Assembly (NCBI RefSeq): GCF_003627795.1 | Contig: NZ_CP032684.1 | Span: forward strand, 3,139,001-3,203,000 | Source of the DNA: Rhizobium sp. CCGE531 | GTDB lineage: Bacteria > Pseudomonadota > Alphaproteobacteria > Rhizobiales > Rhizobiaceae | DNA: 64,000 nucleotides | Direction of reading: 5' to 3' | Shown: piece by piece, positions 61,023-64,000 of the stretch | Numbering within the stretch: the first letter of the stretch is position 1 | Layout: each line of letters begins with the position of its first letter | Position numbers and translations under genes: made by a program | Notes under the pieces: model-generated | The model's input: the letters and a program-made list of their open reading frames with translations, nothing else | Told to the model about the DNA's origin: nothing | Databases searched by the model: none

Positions 61023-61910
61023 TTATTTCAGGGCTGCGATCAGCGCCTTCAGCTCGTTTTCGATGGTCGGGCGGATGTCCGCGCGCGCCAGTGAGAAAGC
61101 GACGTTGGCGAGGATGAAGCCATCCTTTGCGCCACAGTCGAAGGTCTGGCCCTCAAAGTGATAGCCGGCGAAATCCTGCGTCTGCGCGAGCTTCAGCATG
61201 CCGTCGGTCAGCTGGATCTCGTTGCCAGCGCCGCGCTCCTGGCTTTCAAGGATACGGAAGATTTCCGGCTGCAGGATGTAACGGCCGTTGATGAAGAAGT
61301 TGGACGGAGCCGTACCCTTGGCCGGCTTTTCGACCATCTCGGTGATGCGGAAGCCATTGCCGATCGTCTCACCGACGCCGACGATCCCGTATTTATGGGT
61401 CTGGTCAGGCGCACATTCCTCGACGGCGATGACATTGCCGCCGCTATGCTCGTAAAGCTCGATCATGCCCCTCATGCAGCCCTTTTCGGCGCGCATGACC
61501 ATGTCGGGCAGCAGCAGCGCGAAGGGCTCGTCGCCGACGATCTCGCGGGCACACCAGACGGCGTGGCCGAGGCCGAGCGGTTCCTGCTGGCGCGTGAAGC
61601 TCGCCGTACCCGCCTTCGGCAGCAGGCCGTTCAATAGCGACAGTTCGGCATTCTTGTTGCGCTGGCGCAGCGTATGCTCGAGCTCGAACTGGATATCGAA
61701 ATAATCTTCGATGACGTGCTTGCTGCGGCCCGTCACGAACACGAAATGCTCGATGCCCGCTTCCATCGCCTCGTCGACGACGTATTGGATCACCGGCTTG
61801 TCCACGACAGTCAGCATTTCCTTCGGCACCGCCTTGGTCGCCGGCAGGAACCGCGTCCCTAGTCCGGCAACCGGAAATACTGCCTTACGCACCTTCTTAT
61901 GCTGTCCCAC
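61023..61910 (-). CDS. galU: UTP-glucose-1-phosphate uridylyltransferase
   Basis: A 295-residue GalU. The nucleotide-binding signature [20 protein letters not shown] is at the N-terminus and Lys/Glu active-site residues are in [18 protein letters not shown]; further motifs are [19 protein letters not shown] and DCGAKDGFI. It makes UDP-glucose from UTP and glucose 1-phosphate for exopolysaccharide and LPS. The start is GTG at 61910, preceded by AGGAGG at 6 nt. Confidence 0.97.
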   Translation of the reverse strand: MGQHKKVRKAVFPVAGLGTRFLPATKAVPKEMLTVVDKPVIQYVVDEAMEAGIEHFVFVTGRSKHVIEDYFDIQFELEHTLRQRNKNAELSLLNGLLPKAGTASFTRQQEPLGLGHAVWCAREIVGDEPFALLLPDMVMRAEKGCMRGMIELYEHSGGNVIAVEECAPDQTHKYGIVGVGETIGNGFRITEMVEKPAKGTAPSNFFINGRYILQPEIFRILESQERGAGNEIQLTDGMLKLAQTQDFAGYHFEGQTFDCGAKDGFILANVAFSLARADIRPTIENELKALIAALK

Positions 61911-62112
61911 TCATACCTCCTGGGCATTAAATCGCTGGCGCCAAGCCATTCGAAACGTCAGTAGATTAAATTTGCTACTGTTTTGCAAATAATGACTGGC
62001 CCTCACTTCCATGGTAAAGAATTTGTTGACTTCGTTCCTTTAGTGTCACGCTCGGGCGAATGCCATTTGCTTCGCCGCACCGAAATCCAACGATTGATGG
62101 ACACGGCTGTAG

Positions 62113-63336
62113 ATGACTGTAAACCGCAAAAACTCCCTTCGTGGTCTCGCTCTGGCGCTCGCGCTCGGCGCTTTTGCGGGATTCTTCCCCGTTAACGCCA
62201 ACGCTGACCCTGGGTTCCAGAAATGGATCGCGGGCTTCTACGCCACCGCTGCAAAGAGCGGCATTACACAATCGACCTATCGCGATGCATTTGCCGGCGT
62301 GACGGACCCCGACCCCACGGTCCTCGAAAAAGCGCAGTATCAACCGGAGTTCAAGTCCCAGATCTGGGACTACCTCGACTCCCGTGTCAATCCCTATACC
62401 GTGGATATTGGCCGGAAGATGGCGGTCAAATATGCATCCACGCTGCGCGTGCTCGAGCAGCGCTTCGGCGTCGACAGAAACATCATGCTGGCGATCTGGT
62501 CGATGGAATCGAACTACGGCGCCGTGCTGGCCAAGAACGATCGGCTGCATTATGTGCCCCGCGCGCTTGCGACGCTCGCCTACGCCGATCCCAAGCGGGC
62601 CAATTATGCCAAGAAGCAGCTGGTCGCCGCACTGAAGATCCTGCAGAAGGGCGATATCTCGCGCAAGGAGCTGAACGGCTCCTGGGCCGGCGCCATGGGC
62701 CATACGCAATTCATCCCGACAAGCTACCTGCTCTATGCCGTGGATGCCGACGGCAGCGGCCATCCAGACATCTGGAACTCCATCCCGGACGCCTTGGCGA
62801 CCACGGCCAACCTTCTTGCCAAGAACGGCTGGGATGCGGGGCGCACATGGGGCTATGAAGTCGTTGTACCATCGGGCGGCAGCGCCCAGGCAGGCAAGAC
62901 CCATACCGTCGCACAATGGGCAGCCCTTGGCTTCGTCCGTCCGAACGGCAAGAGCTTCCGCATGACCTCCGACCGCGCCCAGCTGAAGATGCCGGGCGGC
63001 TTGGATGGCCCGGGCTTCCTGATGACCGGCAACTTCTTCACCGTCAAGCGCTACAACGCCTCCGACAGCTATGCACTGGCCGTCGGCTTGCTCGCTGACC
63101 AGATCGCCGGCTATGGCGGCATGCAGCAATCCTGGCCGCGCCCGAGCGGTGCACTCGACGTCAAGCAGAAATTCGAGCTGCAGACGCGCCTGAAGGAACT
63201 CGGCTATTACGACGGCGTCGTCGACGGCAATTTCGGATCGGGCTCCAAGGCTGCGATATCAGCCCTTCAGCAACGCATGGGCATGGATGCGGATGGCGAG
63301 CCCTCGATGGGCCTGCTGAAGGCATTGCGCAAGTAG
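62113..63336 (+). CDS. MltB-type lytic murein transglycosylase with PG-binding domain
   Basis: A 407-residue exported protein. The signal peptide spans about 1-31 (NSLRGLALALALGAFAGFFP, then ANA). The catalytic GH103 (MltB) domain spans about 33-325, with WSMESNYG as the catalytic Glu motif, LATLAYADPKRANYAKKQL and GSWAGAMGHTQFIPTSYL. A PG_binding_1 domain follows (about 345-405, LQTRLKELGYYDGVVDGNFG). It cuts glycan strands to give anhydromuropeptides. It is 80 bp before the DUF459 gene. Confidence 0.94.
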   Translation: MTVNRKNSLRGLALALALGAFAGFFPVNANADPGFQKWIAGFYATAAKSGITQSTYRDAFAGVTDPDPTVLEKAQYQPEFKSQIWDYLDSRVNPYTVDIGRKMAVKYASTLRVLEQRFGVDRNIMLAIWSMESNYGAVLAKNDRLHYVPRALATLAYADPKRANYAKKQLVAALKILQKGDISRKELNGSWAGAMGHTQFIPTSYLLYAVDADGSGHPDIWNSIPDALATTANLLAKNGWDAGRTWGYEVVVPSGGSAQAGKTHTVAQWAALGFVRPNGKSFRMTSDRAQLKMPGGLDGPGFLMTGNFFTVKRYNASDSYALAVGLLADQIAGYGGMQQSWPRPSGALDVKQKFELQTRLKELGYYDGVVDGNFGSGSKAAISALQQRMGMDADGEPSMGLLKALRK

Positions 63337-63415
63337 GCCGCATAGAACGAATCCTGGGTCGCTGGACGGGAAAAATGTCCTCATGCGACCGCGGAGCGTG
63401 AGCGGAAAAGAAGCT

Positions 63416-64000
63416 ATGATAAAACGACCTGCCCGCGCGACCATGACAACAGTAAGGATTGTCCTCACGGCATTTCTCGCGGCCGTCATCATGGTTGGCT
63501 GCCTGTCGAGCGTGGCCGAAGGGCAGGAACGGCCGCGCAGAAACCTGCTCGATATGCTGTTCGGCACCCGCGGACCCGACTATCCCGATCAATCCGCCGA
63601 CCAGCCGCCACCACGGCGAAAGGCCCAGCCGCGCAAGCGGCCGAGCCCGCCACCCCGCCAGCCGGTCGTGCAGCCGGAAACGCCGCCAGCGACAGAAAAG
63701 CTCCCCGATGCCAAGACCATCCTCGTCGTCGGCGACTTCCTGGCGAGCGGCCTGGCAACCGGACTGGAGGAGGCTTTCTCCACCTCCCCCGGCATTGTCG
63801 TCCAGTCGCGTGGCAATGTCGCTTCCGGCCTCGTCCGGCAGGACTATTACAACTGGCCCCAGCAATTGCCCGGCATGATCGATCAGTTGAAGCCGGCCAT
63901 GGTCGTCGTCATGATCGGCGCCAACGACCGCCAGCAGATGATCGGTGACGGGCTCAACGAGAAATACGGCACCGACCCGTGGTTCCTCGCCTATGAAGAG
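63416..64000 (+). CDS. DUF459/SGNH-hydrolase-like protein (3' end beyond window)
   Basis: At least 195 codons from ATG 63416 to the window edge. A hydrophobic N-terminus (VRIVLTAFLAAVIMVGCLSS) looks like a signal peptide or lipoprotein leader (Cys near 27). A Pro/Arg-rich linker follows (about 55-90), then an SGNH-like core: ILVVGDFLASGLATGLEEAF and VVVMIGANDRQQM with the GxND block. DUF459 proteins are related to SGNH hydrolases and often sit with glycan or peptidoglycan genes. It follows mltB, which fits an envelope role. The C-terminal catalytic block is not visible. Confidence 0.85.
   Translation, partial: MIKRPARATMTTVRIVLTAFLAAVIMVGCLSSVAEGQERPRRNLLDMLFGTRGPDYPDQSADQPPPRRKAQPRKRPSPPPRQPVVQPETPPATEKLPDAKTILVVGDFLASGLATGLEEAFSTSPGIVVQSRGNVASGLVRQDYYNWPQQLPGMIDQLKPAMVVVMIGANDRQQMIGDGLNEKYGTDPWFLAYEE

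Overview
The window reads as a chromosomal segment of an alphaproteobacterium of the Rhizobiales, most likely Rhizobium in the broad sense. It is GC-rich and carries order-typical genes: DUF1192, DUF1465, GapR/DUF2312, DUF1036, two DUF465 genes, an Omp10-like lipoprotein, homospermidine synthase, and RIME-like and other palindromic intergenic repeats. No tRNA, rRNA, CRISPR array or prophage was seen. This assignment is an inference from gene content, not from a database search.

Layout. 1-4100: accessory redox and regulatory genes (AraC-type regulator cut by the window edge, NmrA-like protein, SDR, HxlR regulator, PhzF isomerase). 4118-6876: small membrane protein, MFS transporter, DUF1192, then DUF1465 behind a perfect CtrA box. 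7098-9391: a Tet(M)/OtrA-like ribosome protection GTPase preceded by an overlapping short ORF, then rpmE. 9506-13523: ABC exporter, DUF1508, and a YCII-protein/ECF42-type sigma factor pair. 13528-18614 (minus strand): OmpA/MotB-like and MotA/ExbB-like envelope proteins, inositol monophosphatase, Sel1-repeat protein, ThiE-like protein. 18838-22449: ArsR regulator, a divergent pair of DUF465 genes, purE-purK, rpmJ, TPR protein. 22577-27724: alpha/beta hydrolase, LysR regulator with a divergent tautomerase-cupin-DUF4865 operon, threonine dehydratase-like enzyme, LysE exporter. 27813-29264: an IS5-family element inserted into a MITE-like palindromic element. 29307-36523: beta-hydroxyacid dehydrogenase, pyk, DUF1036, N-formylglutamate amidohydrolase, DUF1244, GapR, nitronate monooxygenase, ilvE. 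36715-43194: amine oxidase, then a minus-strand surface-glycan group (GT29/sialyltransferase-like, GT25, polysaccharide deacetylase) and a DUF882 peptidase-like protein. 43370-51089: NtrC-like response regulator, PepF/M3 peptidase, pabB-pabC-yciI, homospermidine synthase. 51271-64000: envelope lipoprotein, 5'-nucleotidase/LysM fusion, hemH, a trypsin-fold protein that has lost its catalytic triad, SPFH-NfeD pair, kdsD, BBP2-type outer membrane protein, galU, MltB-type transglycosylase, DUF459 protein (cut by the window edge).

The genes mix core metabolism (purine, haem, folate, pyruvate, branched-chain amino acids, Kdo and UDP-glucose precursors) with envelope functions and cell-cycle-linked factors. 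The least ordinary signals are the short ORF overlapping the start of the ribosome protection gene, the sialyltransferase-like GT29 protein in a small glycan cluster, the triad-less protease whose stop codon is supplied by a repeat element, the alternating hairpins after the NmrA gene, the 16-bp tandem repeats upstream of homospermidine synthase, and the IS nested in a MITE-like element. No complete anti-phage or other wholly new multigene system is evident.
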